A stretch of DNA of 64,000 nucleotides from an uncultured Pseudomonadales bacterium. Lineage in GTDB: Bacteria; Pseudomonadota; Gammaproteobacteria; Pseudomonadales; Porticoccaceae. The notes under the pieces were generated by a model that did not search any database, had not been told where the DNA came from, and saw only the letters and a program-made list of their open reading frames with translations. The stretch spans positions 186,001-250,000 of the forward strand of contig CALSRZ010000001.1 in assembly GCA_943788895.1 (NCBI GenBank), in the 5' to 3' direction. This document shows, piece after piece, positions 32,894 through 42,685 of this stretch. A program made the position numbers and the translations under genes. Positions within the stretch are counted from its first letter, which is position 1. Every line of letters begins with the position of its first letter.

Positions 32894-34021
32894 CTAGATC
32901 CGTTTCGGCTCAGTGCTGATGGCCATCAGAATACCAAATCCGAGAAACAGAGTCACAATTGCTGTGCCGCCATAACTGATAAATGGCAGCGGTGCTCCAA
33001 CTACCGGCAAGATACCTGAAACCATACCCATATTGACAAAAATATAGACAAAAAATGTCAGGCTTATAGTGCCGGCCATAATGCGTCCAAACATGGATTG
33101 GGCGTTGAGGGCGATAATCATGCAGCGCCCGATCAGTAACAGGTATAGCACCAGCATGCCGAGCACGCCAATTAAGCCAAACTCCTCTGCCAGCACGGCA
33201 ATAATGAAATCCGTATGGCTCTCCGGCAGAAAGTTAAGTTGCGACTGAGTACCCTCGGTCCAGCCTTTACCGCTGAGACCACCAGAGCCGATAGCCGTGG
33301 TTGACTGCATAATATTCCAGCCGGCTCCAAGCTTATCCTGTTCCGGCGACAGCAGAGTTAAGACGCGCTGTTTTTGGTAGTCATACATCACATAGAACCA
33401 CAGGGTAGGTACTGCTGCCATGGCCAATAGGGCCGTGGATAGTAGGTAGCGCTTGCCGAGTCCGGCCAGAAAGAGAGCAAAAAAGCCCGAGGAAAAAATA
33501 ATTAACGAGGTGCCGAGATCGGGCTGTCTGGCGACTAAAAGGACCGGAATTAAGGTGGCGATAACGCCGATAGTCACATGTTTAAAACGCGGTGGCATAT
33601 GGCGTTTGCCGAGATAGGATGCCAGGGTCATGGGCACGGCAATCTTCATCAGTTCCGAGGGCTGGAATCTGGTGACGCCGAGATCCAGCCAGCGCTGGGC
33701 ACCTTTTGCGCCAACTCCAAAAAACAGCACGGCGACCAGTGATAACAGGCCGCAGAGATAGATAAAAATTGACCAGCGCTCCCACAGGCGCGGCTGAAAC
33801 TGAGCGATAACAATCATCGCGAACAGGCCGATAAACATAAAGGTCGCCTGGCGTTTAACATAGAAAATACTTTCGGCGCTGGCGCTGTAGAGCACTGCCA
33901 GGCCGATACTGCAGAGGGCGATTAAAATCAGCAGTAGCGGAATATCTATATGCATAATCCGCGAGGGCCTGCGGTCACCACCGGGGCTGCTTAGCTGACG
34001 GACAAAATCATTTCTGTGCAT
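32894..34021 (-). CDS. mrdB: RodA (MrdB) peptidoglycan polymerase
   Basis: A 375-residue SEDS-family membrane protein with about ten transmembrane helices. RodA is the glycosyltransferase of the elongasome and pairs with PBP2. Conserved segments include QPSELMKIAVP, RQPDLGTSLII with the SEDS aspartate, QSTTAIGSGGLSGKG, and the C-terminal GAPLPFISYGGTA. It starts at ATG 34021, 6 bases after the mrdA stop, so the two subunits are co-expressed. Unlike its downstream neighbours it is in one frame. Confidence 0.96.
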   Translation of the reverse strand: MHRNDFVRQLSSPGGDRRPSRIMHIDIPLLLILIALCSIGLAVLYSASAESIFYVKRQATFMFIGLFAMIVIAQFQPRLWERWSIFIYLCGLLSLVAVLFFGVGAKGAQRWLDLGVTRFQPSELMKIAVPMTLASYLGKRHMPPRFKHVTIGVIATLIPVLLVARQPDLGTSLIIFSSGFFALFLAGLGKRYLLSTALLAMAAVPTLWFYVMYDYQKQRVLTLLSPEQDKLGAGWNIMQSTTAIGSGGLSGKGWTEGTQSQLNFLPESHTDFIIAVLAEEFGLIGVLGMLVLYLLLIGRCMIIALNAQSMFGRIMAGTISLTFFVYIFVNMGMVSGILPVVGAPLPFISYGGTAIVTLFLGFGILMAISTEPKRI

Positions 34022-34027
34022 GATCGG

Positions 34028-35896
34028 TTATGGCTCCTGGTTTTCCGCTACAGCTGCCGATGGGTCTGATTGCATATAGGCATCTATCACTGCCCGCGCG
34101 ATTGGCGCCGCGGCAGAGCCGCCATGTTCACCATTTTCAACAATTAATCCAATCGCAATCTTTGGATCATCTGCTGGTGCAAAGGCAATAAACAGCGCGT
34201 GATCCCACTGCCGTTCGGCGATCTTGGTACTGTCATATTTGTCTTCGGCATCGATACTGATGGCCTGCGCAGTACCGGTTTTGCCAGCAATCTTATAGGT
34301 TAAGCCTTTACTGATACTGCGCGCGGTACCGCGGTTGCTGTGCACAACATTCTCCATTGCCCGATGCACATAGTCCCAGTGTTTGTCGCTGATTTTAATC
34401 TCTTCACGGGCTTCAATAATGGGCTGCGGTTGGCCATTAATGGCTTTTACCAACTGCGGTGTGCGCACTTCGCCGCGACTGGCAATCCGCGCTGACATCA
34501 CCGCCAGCTGCAGCGGTGTGGCGAGCATAAAGCCCTGTCCGATACTAGTATTGATGGTGTCGCCGTTAAACCAGCTCTGTCCGCGAGAGCCTTTTTTCCA
34601 GGCTCTATTTGGCATAATGCCGCGCTTTTCACCGGGCAGATCAATACCTGTGGTGGAGCCGAGACCAAACTGGGCACCATAGTCTGAGAGCAGGTCGATA
34701 CCGGTTTTAACGCCCAGCCCATAAAAATAGATATTGCAGGATTCGACAATTGCCTTGGCCAGATCAACCCCGTCGCCGTGACCACCGCGGGCAAAGTTAT
34801 GATCTCGCCAGGGCCGTTCAATGCCCTTGAAATAGAAATAGCCGTTGTCCTTAATTTTGTAGCTGGGGGTGACAATATTGTGTTGCAGCGCGATAAGTCC
34901 AAACATCGGCTTGATCGTCGAACCGGGGGGGTACTGGCCGCGAATCGCGCGATCAAAAAGTGGCCGGTCCTGAGAGTAGAGCAGACTGTCGTAATTCTTT
35001 TGACTGATTCCCGAGACAAATAGGTTGGGGTCATAGCTGGGGGCGCTGATCATCGCCAGAACGCCGCCGGTTTCTATCTCAATGGCCACCAGGGCGCCGC
35101 GCTTGTCTCTAAAAGCTTCGAGGCCAACCTGCTGCAGGTTGCTGTCGAGATAGAGGGTCAGGTTGTCGCCGGATACGGCACCGGTTTTATCCAGTACGCG
35201 GGTTACCCGACCCAGGGCATTGGTCTCGACCTGCTCACTGCCAACGTCCCCGAGCAGCTGCTGCTCATAGAATTTTTCCAGACCAATTTTGCCAATCGAA
35301 TCGGTGCCGCTGTATTTAATCGCTTCAATGGTCTTGCTCTCGCGTTCATTGATACGTCCGACATAGCCAACCACATGGGAGAACAGTTCACCGTCGGGGT
35401 AGAAGCGCTTGAGTCGCGCCGAGGTCTCCGCGCCGCGCAGTCGATGGCCATTAACTGCGAGCACTGCGCGCTCTTCTTCACTGAGATTAAAACGCAGGCT
35501 GGTCTTGGCGAAAGGGCGGCGCTGTTTTAGGCGCTTGCGGAAGCGTTGAATATCGCGCTCAGAGATATTGATGATCTCACCCAGATCGGCGAGCAGCTCT
35601 TCCAAATCTTCACTGCGTTCGGGCACTATGGTGAGGTTGTAGCTGGGACGGTTATCGGCAATCAGTTTGCTGTTGCGGTCGTAGATCAGTCCGCGGGAAG
35701 GTGCGACGGGGCGAACCAGTACGCGGTTGTTGTTGGACTGGGTGGCGAAATCTTCGTAGCGGGAAATTTGTAAGTCAAAGTAGCGGGCAACTAGCACAGC
35801 GGTTAGCAGCAGGGTTCCGACTGCGGTGACCAGCAGCCTGCGGGCGAACATAATGCGCTCGCGAGCCGGATCTGAAAAAGCTGCACTATCCCTCAT
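34028..35896 (-). CDS. mrdA: Penicillin-binding protein 2 (elongasome transpeptidase)
   Basis: A 622-residue class B PBP (E. coli 633). An N-terminal membrane anchor (about residues 18-38) precedes the dimerisation domain, with the conserved RPVAPSRGLIYDRN motif. The transpeptidase domain carries SxxK in PPGSTIKPMFG, SxN in SCN, and KTGTAQ. PBP2 crosslinks lateral-wall peptidoglycan with RodA. The start ATG at 35896 is 56 bases after rlmH. The frame is intact over 1.9 kb, in contrast to the frameshifted genes downstream. Confidence 0.97.
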   Translation of the reverse strand: MRDSAAFSDPARERIMFARRLLVTAVGTLLLTAVLVARYFDLQISRYEDFATQSNNNRVLVRPVAPSRGLIYDRNSKLIADNRPSYNLTIVPERSEDLEELLADLGEIINISERDIQRFRKRLKQRRPFAKTSLRFNLSEEERAVLAVNGHRLRGAETSARLKRFYPDGELFSHVVGYVGRINERESKTIEAIKYSGTDSIGKIGLEKFYEQQLLGDVGSEQVETNALGRVTRVLDKTGAVSGDNLTLYLDSNLQQVGLEAFRDKRGALVAIEIETGGVLAMISAPSYDPNLFVSGISQKNYDSLLYSQDRPLFDRAIRGQYPPGSTIKPMFGLIALQHNIVTPSYKIKDNGYFYFKGIERPWRDHNFARGGHGDGVDLAKAIVESCNIYFYGLGVKTGIDLLSDYGAQFGLGSTTGIDLPGEKRGIMPNRAWKKGSRGQSWFNGDTINTSIGQGFMLATPLQLAVMSARIASRGEVRTPQLVKAINGQPQPIIEAREEIKISDKHWDYVHRAMENVVHSNRGTARSISKGLTYKIAGKTGTAQAISIDAEDKYDSTKIAERQWDHALFIAFAPADDPKIAIGLIVENGEHGGSAAAPIARAVIDAYMQSDPSAAVAENQEP

Positions 35897-35952
35897 ACTA
35901 TCTTTTTACCATCTCTGTGCGTTATCTCTGCCTGTCATTAAGAGCGCCCCTA

Positions 35953-36423
35953 TTAACTGCGATGATAGGGATGCTTGGCATTGATTGTCCACGCCCTGTA
36001 CATCTGCTCCATCAATACTATGCGCACCAGTGGGTGGGGCAGTGTCAGGTCGGAGAGTGACCAGCGCATATCTGCGCGGGCTAAACATTCTTTTGAGAGT
36101 CCATCCGGGCCGCCAATAATCAGGCAGATATCGCGGCCATCCATCTGCCAGTCGGCCAATTTACTCGCCAGCTGCTCGGTGCTCAATGAGCGCCCGATCA
36201 CATCCAGGGCAACGACAAAATCCCGAGCGCCTATGGCCTTTAGCAACGCCTGGCTCTCTTTCTCAATAGCTTTGCTGGCGGGTTGGTTTTTACCCCGCGC
36301 GCCCAGTGCTATTTCGATGGTCTCAATGCGCAACTCTGGCGGCATGCGTTTGCTGTACTCATTGCAGCCAGTCTCTACCCAGCTGGGCATGCGCGTACCT
36401 ACGGCGAGCAGCTTAAGTTTCAT
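35953..36423 (-). CDS. rlmH: 23S rRNA (pseudouridine-1915 N3)-methyltransferase
   Basis: A 156-residue SPOUT methyltransferase (E. coli RlmH 155). It methylates pseudouridine 1915 in helix 69 of 23S rRNA on assembled ribosomes. The knot motifs FVVALDVIGRSLSTEQ, IGGPDGLS and LPHPLVRIVLMEQMYRA are intact. It follows rsfS by 13 bases, in the usual rsfS-rlmH-mrdA-mrdB order. Confidence 0.97.
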   Translation of the reverse strand: MKLKLLAVGTRMPSWVETGCNEYSKRMPPELRIETIEIALGARGKNQPASKAIEKESQALLKAIGARDFVVALDVIGRSLSTEQLASKLADWQMDGRDICLIIGGPDGLSKECLARADMRWSLSDLTLPHPLVRIVLMEQMYRAWTINAKHPYHRS

Positions 36424-36436
36424 TAACTATCTATTT

Positions 36437-36814
36437 CTACGTCAGGTCGCCGAGCAGATTTTGCTCGTCATCACCGTTCTCGGGAAAGTCCCCGGGGCGC
36501 ACTGACCAGAGTTTTTCAAGGTCGTAAAAGGCGCGTGTTGCCGGCAACATAACGTGCACAATCACATCGCCAAAATCGACCAGAATCCACTCGGCAGTGT
36601 CATCACCCTCAACGCCAAGCAGTTCGAAGCCAGCGTTCTTGCCTTCGACGGCAACATTGTTGGCCAGTGATTTTACCTGACGGTTTGAATTACCGCTGGC
36701 GACAACCATGGTGTCCATTACGCCGGTCAACTCACGTACGTCCAGTGAGGTAATATTTTCCGCCTTAACTTCTTCCAGCGCCGAGATAACAATTTCTTTC
36801 AATGATTGGGACAT
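36437..36814 (-). CDS. rsfS: Ribosomal silencing factor RsfS
   Basis: A 125-residue RsfS/DUF143 protein, which binds L14 on the large subunit and blocks subunit joining in starved cells. The core DTMVVASGNSNRQVKSLANNV and the EWILVDFGDVIVHVM strand are typical. The C-terminal tail is acidic. It lies between nadD and rlmH with short gaps, consistent with one transcript. Confidence 0.96.
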   Translation of the reverse strand: MSQSLKEIVISALEEVKAENITSLDVRELTGVMDTMVVASGNSNRQVKSLANNVAVEGKNAGFELLGVEGDDTAEWILVDFGDVIVHVMLPATRAFYDLEKLWSVRPGDFPENGDDEQNLLGDLT

Positions 36815-36823
36815 ATAAACAGA

Positions 36824-37456
36824 TTACTCATATAAGTGTTGTTGTTGAATACAGTTAACCACTGCTGCCGGGGTCAGATAGTCGATCTTTTCTCCGGTGC
36901 TGATTTTATGGCGTATCGCAGTGGATGAAATCCCCAGCATGGTCAGATTGCAAAGATGCAGTTTACCAGCGCTGGATTGTTTTAGTGTCGGTAAGTCGTC
37001 ACAGAGTCGCGCGCTGATCCAATCGGCCAGTGCCCCGGATTGCGGAACCTGATAGCCGGGTCGCGAAGAGACCACTATATGGCAGTAGTCCGTCAGCTGT
37101 TGCCAGTCACGCCAGCTATCCAGTGAGGCCAGCACATCCATGCCGACACAGAGATAGAGTGCTGTGCTGTCACCAATCTGCGCTCTTATGGCACGCAGGG
37201 TATCGATGGTATAGCTGGGCCCATCGCGGCACAGTTCAATATCGTCGGCGAGCAGCTGGGATTGTTCGCCAATGCCCAGTTTAAGCATCTCCAGACGTTG
37301 CTCTGGCGAGGCACTGGGTGCTTCGCGATGAGCGGGTAGCGCACAGGGAATCATCCGCAGGCTGTCGACCCCAAGCAGTTCCGCAAGCTCTATGGCAATT
37401 CTAAGATGGCCATTGTGAACCGGATTAAAGGTGCCCCCAAAGATAGCGACCGACAT
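36824..37456 (-). CDS. nadD: Nicotinate-nucleotide adenylyltransferase
   Basis: About 210 residues. NadD adenylates nicotinate mononucleotide to deamido-NAD. The nucleotidyltransferase motif GGTFNPVHNGHL (HxGH) opens the protein and ISSTAIRHKI closes it. ATG 37456 begins one base past the proA stop, and the family starts there; an earlier in-frame start at 37483 would lie inside proA. The substrate-binding VGMDVLASLDSWRDWQ segment is present. Confidence 0.96.
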   Translation of the reverse strand: MSVAIFGGTFNPVHNGHLRIAIELAELLGVDSLRMIPCALPAHREAPSASPEQRLEMLKLGIGEQSQLLADDIELCRDGPSYTIDTLRAIRAQIGDSTALYLCVGMDVLASLDSWRDWQQLTDYCHIVVSSRPGYQVPQSGALADWISARLCDDLPTLKQSSAGKLHLCNLTMLGISSTAIRHKISTGEKIDYLTPAAVVNCIQQQHLYE

Positions 37457-37457
37457 A

Positions 37458-38715
37458 TTATTGACGGATCTGCCCGTCGCCATAAACCACCCATTTCTGA
37501 CTGGTTAGGCCCTCGAGGCCCACAGGGCCGCGGGCGTGAATCTTGTCGGTGGAAATACCGATCTCGGCACCCAGACCATATTCAAAACCATCGGCAAATC
37601 TTGTCGAGGCATTGTGCATCACCGAACTGGAATCCACTTCGCGCATAAAGCGCTGAGCATGGGCCGTGTTTTCAGTGACAATAGATTCAGTGTGCTGAGA
37701 GCTGTAGCGGTTGATATGCTCAATCGCCTGATCCAGACCGGCGACCACTTTGATCGCCAGAACAGGGGCCAAATACTCTTCGTACCAGTCCTGTTCAGTG
37801 GCAGCGTTAGCTCCTGGAATAATTGCACAGGTCTTTTCACAGCCGCGCAGTTCCACACCTTTTTCGGCGTAAAGTGCAGCTAGCTCGGGCAGAACCTGGG
37901 CGGCAACTGATTCGGCGACCAATAAGGATTCCATCGCATTGCAGACACCGTATCTGTGGGTCTTGGCATTCAGAGCAATAGCCAGAGCCTTTTGCAGATC
38001 GGCTTCGTCATCAATATAGACATGGCAGTTGCCATCCAGATGCTTAATAACCGGCACCCGGGCATCGGCGCTGATGCGTTCAATCAACCCTTTGCCACCG
38101 CGGGGCACAATCACATCCACATAGTCAGGCATGGTAATCAGCTCACCCACCGCAGCGCGGTCGGTGGTATTGATCACCTGAACAATATTTTCCGGCAGGC
38201 CAACCGCTTGCAGGCCGCGGCTGATACAGGCGGCAATGGCCTGATTGGAGGCGATAGCTTCACTGCCGCCACGCAAAATAGTCGCATTGCCCGACTTTAG
38301 GCAGAGGCTGGCCGCATCGATAGTCACATTGGGGCGCGATTCATAGATAATCCCAACCACACCCAGAGGCACGCGCATCTTGCCGAGCTTGGATACCGCT
38401 GGGGCGATCCTGCAGATCGGTGATCTTGCCAGTGGGGTCGGGCAGTTGTGCAACCTGTTGCAGACCTTCAATCATGCCGTCGATACGCGCAGGATTGAGT
38501 TCAAGGCGATCGAGCAGGGCGGCATCCAAACCATTGTTGCGGCCATTTTCCATATCCACAGCATTGGCTGCCAGAAGGTTGTCGCGGTCACTGTTCAGCG
38601 CATCGGCAATAGCCATTAAGTGCCTGGTTTTTTAGGGATGTGTCAGCGGCGGCAATCACTCTCGACGCTTCTCGCGCCTGGTGCCGACAGTCTGCATATA
38701 GCTTTTAATAGTCAT
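37458..38715 (-). pseudogene. proA: Gamma-glutamyl phosphate reductase, frameshifted near its N-terminus
   Basis: Most of ProA (from [17 protein letters not shown] on, with [13 protein letters not shown], the catalytic cysteine region [13 protein letters not shown] and the [14 protein letters not shown] ending) is in one frame. The N-terminal ~100 residues are split: ATG at 38715 begins MTIKSYMQTV, and further pieces (REASRVIAAADTS and [15 protein letters not shown]) are in other frames. About three indels near 38690, 38620 and 38400 would restore roughly 420 residues. ProA reduces glutamyl-5-phosphate in proline synthesis. proB is not in the window. Confidence 0.9.
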
Positions 38716-38775
38716 AATTTTCAATCAGATAGAATCAATAGAATTCAAAGTGAGCATTATACGTTTTGCTTGTCA

Positions 38776-39248
38776 TTAATGCCTGACTTTAAATAAAAGG
38801 CGCGTGTAAATTAGTTTACGCTTGAGAGTATCCAGCAACAAACTGGTTTCAGTTGAGGAGACGCCATCAATTGCCCGCACCTCACCCAGCAGGGCATTGA
38901 ATGCTTCCAGGCTGTGGGTGCGAATATCAGCAATCAGATCCCAGCGCCCATTGGTGTTGTGGATAGTGGCAATTTGCGGAATTCCCATCAGCGCACTGAC
39001 CACCGCCGGGGACTTTTTTCCCTTCCACAGCAATGCTCATAAAGGCCCTGATTGGATTTATTTCGGCACTGCTCTTTCAGGTTGACCGTGTAATTTAAAA
39101 TAATCCCGCGACTCTCAAGCAGATGCATACGATTTTGTATGGTTGCCCGGGACACATTTAACTGCTTGGCCAGCTTCACCACCGGTGTGCGGGCATCGGA
39201 GCGCAAAATTGAAATCAGCTTCTTATCCAATTGATCTAATTTAGTCAT
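38776..39248 (-). pseudogene. Lrp/AsnC-family regulator, frameshifted
   Basis: The N-terminal winged helix-turn-helix (LDQLDKKLISILRSDARTPVVKLAKQLNVSRATIQNRM) is intact from ATG 39248. After YTVNLKEQ the frame breaks, continues as AEINPIRAFMSIAVEG in a second frame, then after the A-run near 39015 as SPAVVSALMGIPQIATIHNTNGRWDL, the amino-acid-binding RAM domain. Two indels rebuild about 157 residues. It is divergent from ornithine cyclodeaminase and arginase, the arrangement of Lrp-type activators of arginine/ornithine catabolism, so those genes are its likely targets. Confidence 0.8.
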
Positions 39249-39385
39249 ATTGCTACTTATCTCTTTCAATTTGTCATTAATATTTGCAATTAGTTACATT
39301 CTGGTGTCTTTTTTATAGCTGTGCAAGCCCTAATAATGCACTCCTGACTGTCTACTTTTTTACTGACTTTATAGGAGTGCTGGTT

Positions 39386-40422
39386 ATGACAAGATTTATT
39401 GACACAGATACCATGGCCACATTGGTCGACAGGGTCGGCATCGAGCAATTACTCGCTGAACTGTGCCAATTTATCGAGCATGATTTCAAACGCTGGGATC
39501 AATTTGATAAGTCTGCCCGACTTGCCTGCCACAGTGATATTGGGGTTATTGAGCTGATGCCCACCGCTGATAATCAGCAATATGGCTTTAAATATGTCAA
39601 TGGTCATCCCGGCAACACTCAGAAAGGTCTCTCTACGGTTATGGCATTTGGTGCCTCGCTGAAGTTGCCACCGGCTATCCGCTGCTGCTATCAGAATTAA
39701 CCATCAGCACCGCGTTTAGAACTGCCGCTACTTCGGCTATGGCTGCTCGAGAACTGGCACGACCAGAGTCAAAGGTGCATGGCCATTATCGGCTGTGGTT
39801 GCTCAGAGTGAATTTCAGGCAATTGCCTTCCACGCTCTATTGGGTATTACAGAGATTCGCGCCTACGATATTGATCCTCTGCGATCAGAAATTTGTCGCC
39901 AATCTGGCACTGTTCCCCAACTCTAAAGTTATCACTGCCTCGTCTACTGCCGATGCAGTTAAAGGTGCAGATATAGTCAGCACCATTACTGCCGACAAAG
40001 CCTGTGCCACTATTTTGACCGCGGATATGATCGAACCCGGTATGCATATCAATGGTATTGGCGGCGACTGCCCGGGCAAAACTGAAATTCATCCCGATGA
40101 TGCTGCGTCGCGGCAAAATTTTTGTTGAGTACGAACCGCAAACGCGTATTGAGGGGATATTCAGCAGCTGGATGCCGACCACCCGTCACGGAATTCTGGC
40201 AAGGTGTCTAACCGGCAGTGCCAGCGGTCGAGATAGCGCCGAACAGGTTACTGTATTTGACTCGGTGGGCTTTGCCATGGAGGATTTCTCGATGCTGCGC
40301 TATCTGTACAAGACGGCGCTGGAGTTAAATCTGGGTGAAGATATTTCACTGGTACCGACCATGGATGATCCCAAAAATCTCTATTCAATGCTTGCCAATG
40401 GTCAGCGCTGTATCTTCAATAA
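39386..40422 (+). pseudogene. Ornithine cyclodeaminase, multiply frameshifted
   Basis: Successive frames give an OCD/mu-crystallin family protein: MTRFIDTDTMATLVD, then KYVNGHPGNTQKGLSTVMAFG, then EVATGYPLLLSELTISTAFRTAATSA, then the NAD-binding IIGCGCQSEFQAIAFHALLG, then KGADIVSTITADK, then HINGIGGDCPGKTEIH and VFDSVGFAMEDFSMLRYL. At least four indels lie between 39660 and 40100. The enzyme converts ornithine to proline and ammonia. TAA at 40420-40422 is the best stop, because AAGG and the TTG start of arginase follow directly. Motifs are conserved, so any breakage is recent or artefactual. Confidence 0.82.
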
Positions 40423-40428
40423 GGCGAG

Positions 40429-41397
40429 TTGCCTAATGTACTTCGGCAATTTGCATCAGTCTCGCTCAGGCCACAGCCGCGGATTCAAATTATTGGTGTG
40501 CCGATTGATCTCGGCGCTTCTCGGCGGGGAACTGATGGCGGCCCCTCGGCGCTGCGAGTTGCAGGCCTTGGTGAGCAGTTGGCAGACGCTTGGATATCAG
40601 CTGGCCGTTGAGAAAGATATTCCGGTTCCGACCATGGAAAGCTGTAGTGAAGATCAGTCTAATGCGCTACAAAGCCGAGATTCTCCAAGTCTGTACCGCC
40701 TTGGCGAGAGCAGACTCGCAATGCATTGGCAGTGGTGATATGCCATTGATTATTGGCGGTGATCACTCTATTGCCCACGGCAGTGTCGCTGGTGTTGCCT
40801 GCTCATTATCAGGATCAGAGATCAGTCAATCGGGCTGCTGTGGTTTGATGCTCACGGCGATATAATACACCCCAAATCTCACCCTCCGGCAATATTCATG
40901 GAATGCCGCTGGCTCATCTGCTCGGTTATGGCGATACAGATCTGGCCAATATTATGGGCTTTAGCCCAAAGGTTCGCCCGGAAAATGTGGTGCTGATCGG
41001 TATTCGCGATATTGATGCGGCGAGCGAGAGTTAATTCATCAGTCCGGTATTACCGCTTACACCATGCGCGATATTGATGAGTTGGGTATGGCGCGAATCA
41101 GTCGCGAAGCCATGAAATAGTCTGCAATGGCACCGCCGGCTTTCATGTTAGTTTTGATGTTGATGGCTGCGATCCCTCGGTAATACCGGGCTCTGGCACA
41201 TTGGTGCCCGGGGGGTCAGTTTTAGAGAGGCGCATCTGCTTTTGGAGTACTGTGCAGATACGCAAAAGATGCTCTCCATGGAGGTTGTCGAACTCAACCC
41301 ATTTCTGGATCAGGGCAATATTTCAGCCGAGCGCACCATATCACTGATTAAAAGCGCCTTTGGAAACGAGTGCTTTGAGGTTCATAAAGCTCGTTAA
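40429..41397 (+). pseudogene. Arginase, multiply frameshifted
   Basis: Arginase family (ureohydrolase) fragments in order: [61 protein letters not shown] with [12 protein letters not shown]; and SFDVDGCDPSVIPGSGTLVPGG, then MLSMEVVELNPFLDQ. The Mn-binding motifs GGDHS, DAHGD and DVDxxDP all survive although at least five indels separate them. Arginase splits arginine to ornithine and urea, supplying ornithine to the upstream cyclodeaminase. The TTG at 40429 is the likely start, 6 bases after the preceding stop. Indel density here is the highest in the window. Confidence 0.85.
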
Positions 41398-41410
41398 AGC
41401 TCTAAAAAAA

Positions 41411-42427
41411 TTAAAGATACTTGCTAACAATCCCCGCCAGTGCCTCAAGGTGCAGCGGCTGTGAATTCAGGCAGGGGATATAGTGAAAAGTCTCACCACC
41501 GTGCTCGGTGAAAATCTCGCGACCCTCGCCATCAATCTCTTCGATAGTCTCGAGACAGTCAGAGGAAAAGCCCGGGCAGATCACCGCCAGATGCTTTACA
41601 CCCTGATCGGGCATAGCTTCCAGAGTCTTATCTGTATAGGGCTGCAACCAGGGCTCGCGACCAAAGCGCGACTGGAAGGTGGTCATGATTTTATCTTCAT
41701 CCAGACCCATCTTCTCACGCACCAAGTCGAGTCGTCTGATGACAGAGGCAGTGGTAGGGATCGCCATTGTGCAAGTAGCGCTCGGGGGTGCCATGGTAGG
41801 AGAACATCAACTTGTCGGGCATACCATGTTCATCAATATGCGCCTGAATACTCTGCGCAGAGTGCATTGATATAAGCCGGCGTCTGGTGATAGCTGCCAA
41901 TAAAATGCAGCTCTGGAACCCAGCGGGTTTTAGTAAACGTTTGCGCCACTGCATCAAAGGTTGAGCCAGTGGTTGCACCGGAGTACTGGGGATAGAGAGG
42001 CAGCACAGTAATATCGCGAACATTCTGCGCGGTCAGCTCGGCAATCGCCGATTCCATAGAGGGGTTGCCATAACGCATACCCAGTACCACCGGCACATCG
42101 TCATTAAATTTTTCATCGAGAATCTTTTTAACCCCAGCCACCTGTGCCTTGCTGTGAACCAGCAGCGGAGAGCCGCCCTCAGACCAGACAGTCTGGTAGA
42201 GCTTGGCCGAACGGCGCGGACGAATACGCAGAATAATCAGATTGAGAATCATCCACCACAGCAGTCGCGGAACCTCGACAACTCGGGGATCGCTGAGAAA
42301 CTCTTTTAAGGTAGCGACGCAGTTCAGGGGTTTTCGGTGCATCCGGGGTGCCCAGATTGCATAGCAATACGCCACGTTTTGGCGAAGGCCCTTTGTGGTC
42401 GTACTCGGTCTGGCCCTGATACTTCAT
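41411..42427 (-). pseudogene. hemH: Ferrochelatase, three frameshifts
   Basis: HemH inserts iron into protoporphyrin IX, the last step of heme synthesis. ATG 42427 starts MKYQGQTEYDHKGPSPKRG and leads to GVLLCNLGTPDAPKTPELRRYL. The frame shifts near 42315 (continuing EFLSDPRVVEVPRLLWW; GMRYGNPSMESAI; VLPLYPQYSGATTGS), near 41860 (LMFSYHGTPERYL with the active-site histidine) and near 41740 (PGFSSDCLETIEEID). The full length, 1,017 bases or about 338 residues, is normal. An aerobe with intact hemX/hemY should need this gene, which argues for sequence error rather than true loss. Confidence 0.9.
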
Positions 42428-42613
42428 CTGTGCTCCCAATGCTGCTGTTGTTATTCTGGCTGTTGTTCTGTTGTGCGATATGCGGAAACCATACTGCATG
42501 AGTCGCGGATCGCCAAATATTATCGACTAATTATTCACGCTGGTGTACGTGCCAGGCCTGTGGCTGGATTTGGTATAGAGGATTAAATTGCTTTTAGTGA
42601 TCGATTTTTAAAA

Positions 42614-42642
42614 GCTGACCCCCAACCCCTTCAAGGCTATAA
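42614..42642 (+). promoter_or_regulatory. Probable sigma-70 promoter of prfC
   Basis: A perfect -10 box TATAAT at 42637-42642 lies 17 bases after CTGACC at 42614-42619, a 4-of-6 match to the -35 consensus. The prfC ATG is 43 bases downstream. This is a pattern match; no transcription start is known. Confidence 0.55.
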
Positions 42643-42685
42643 TGCCCGCCTTTCACATACAGTGTACTGGTAACCAGAAAACCCA

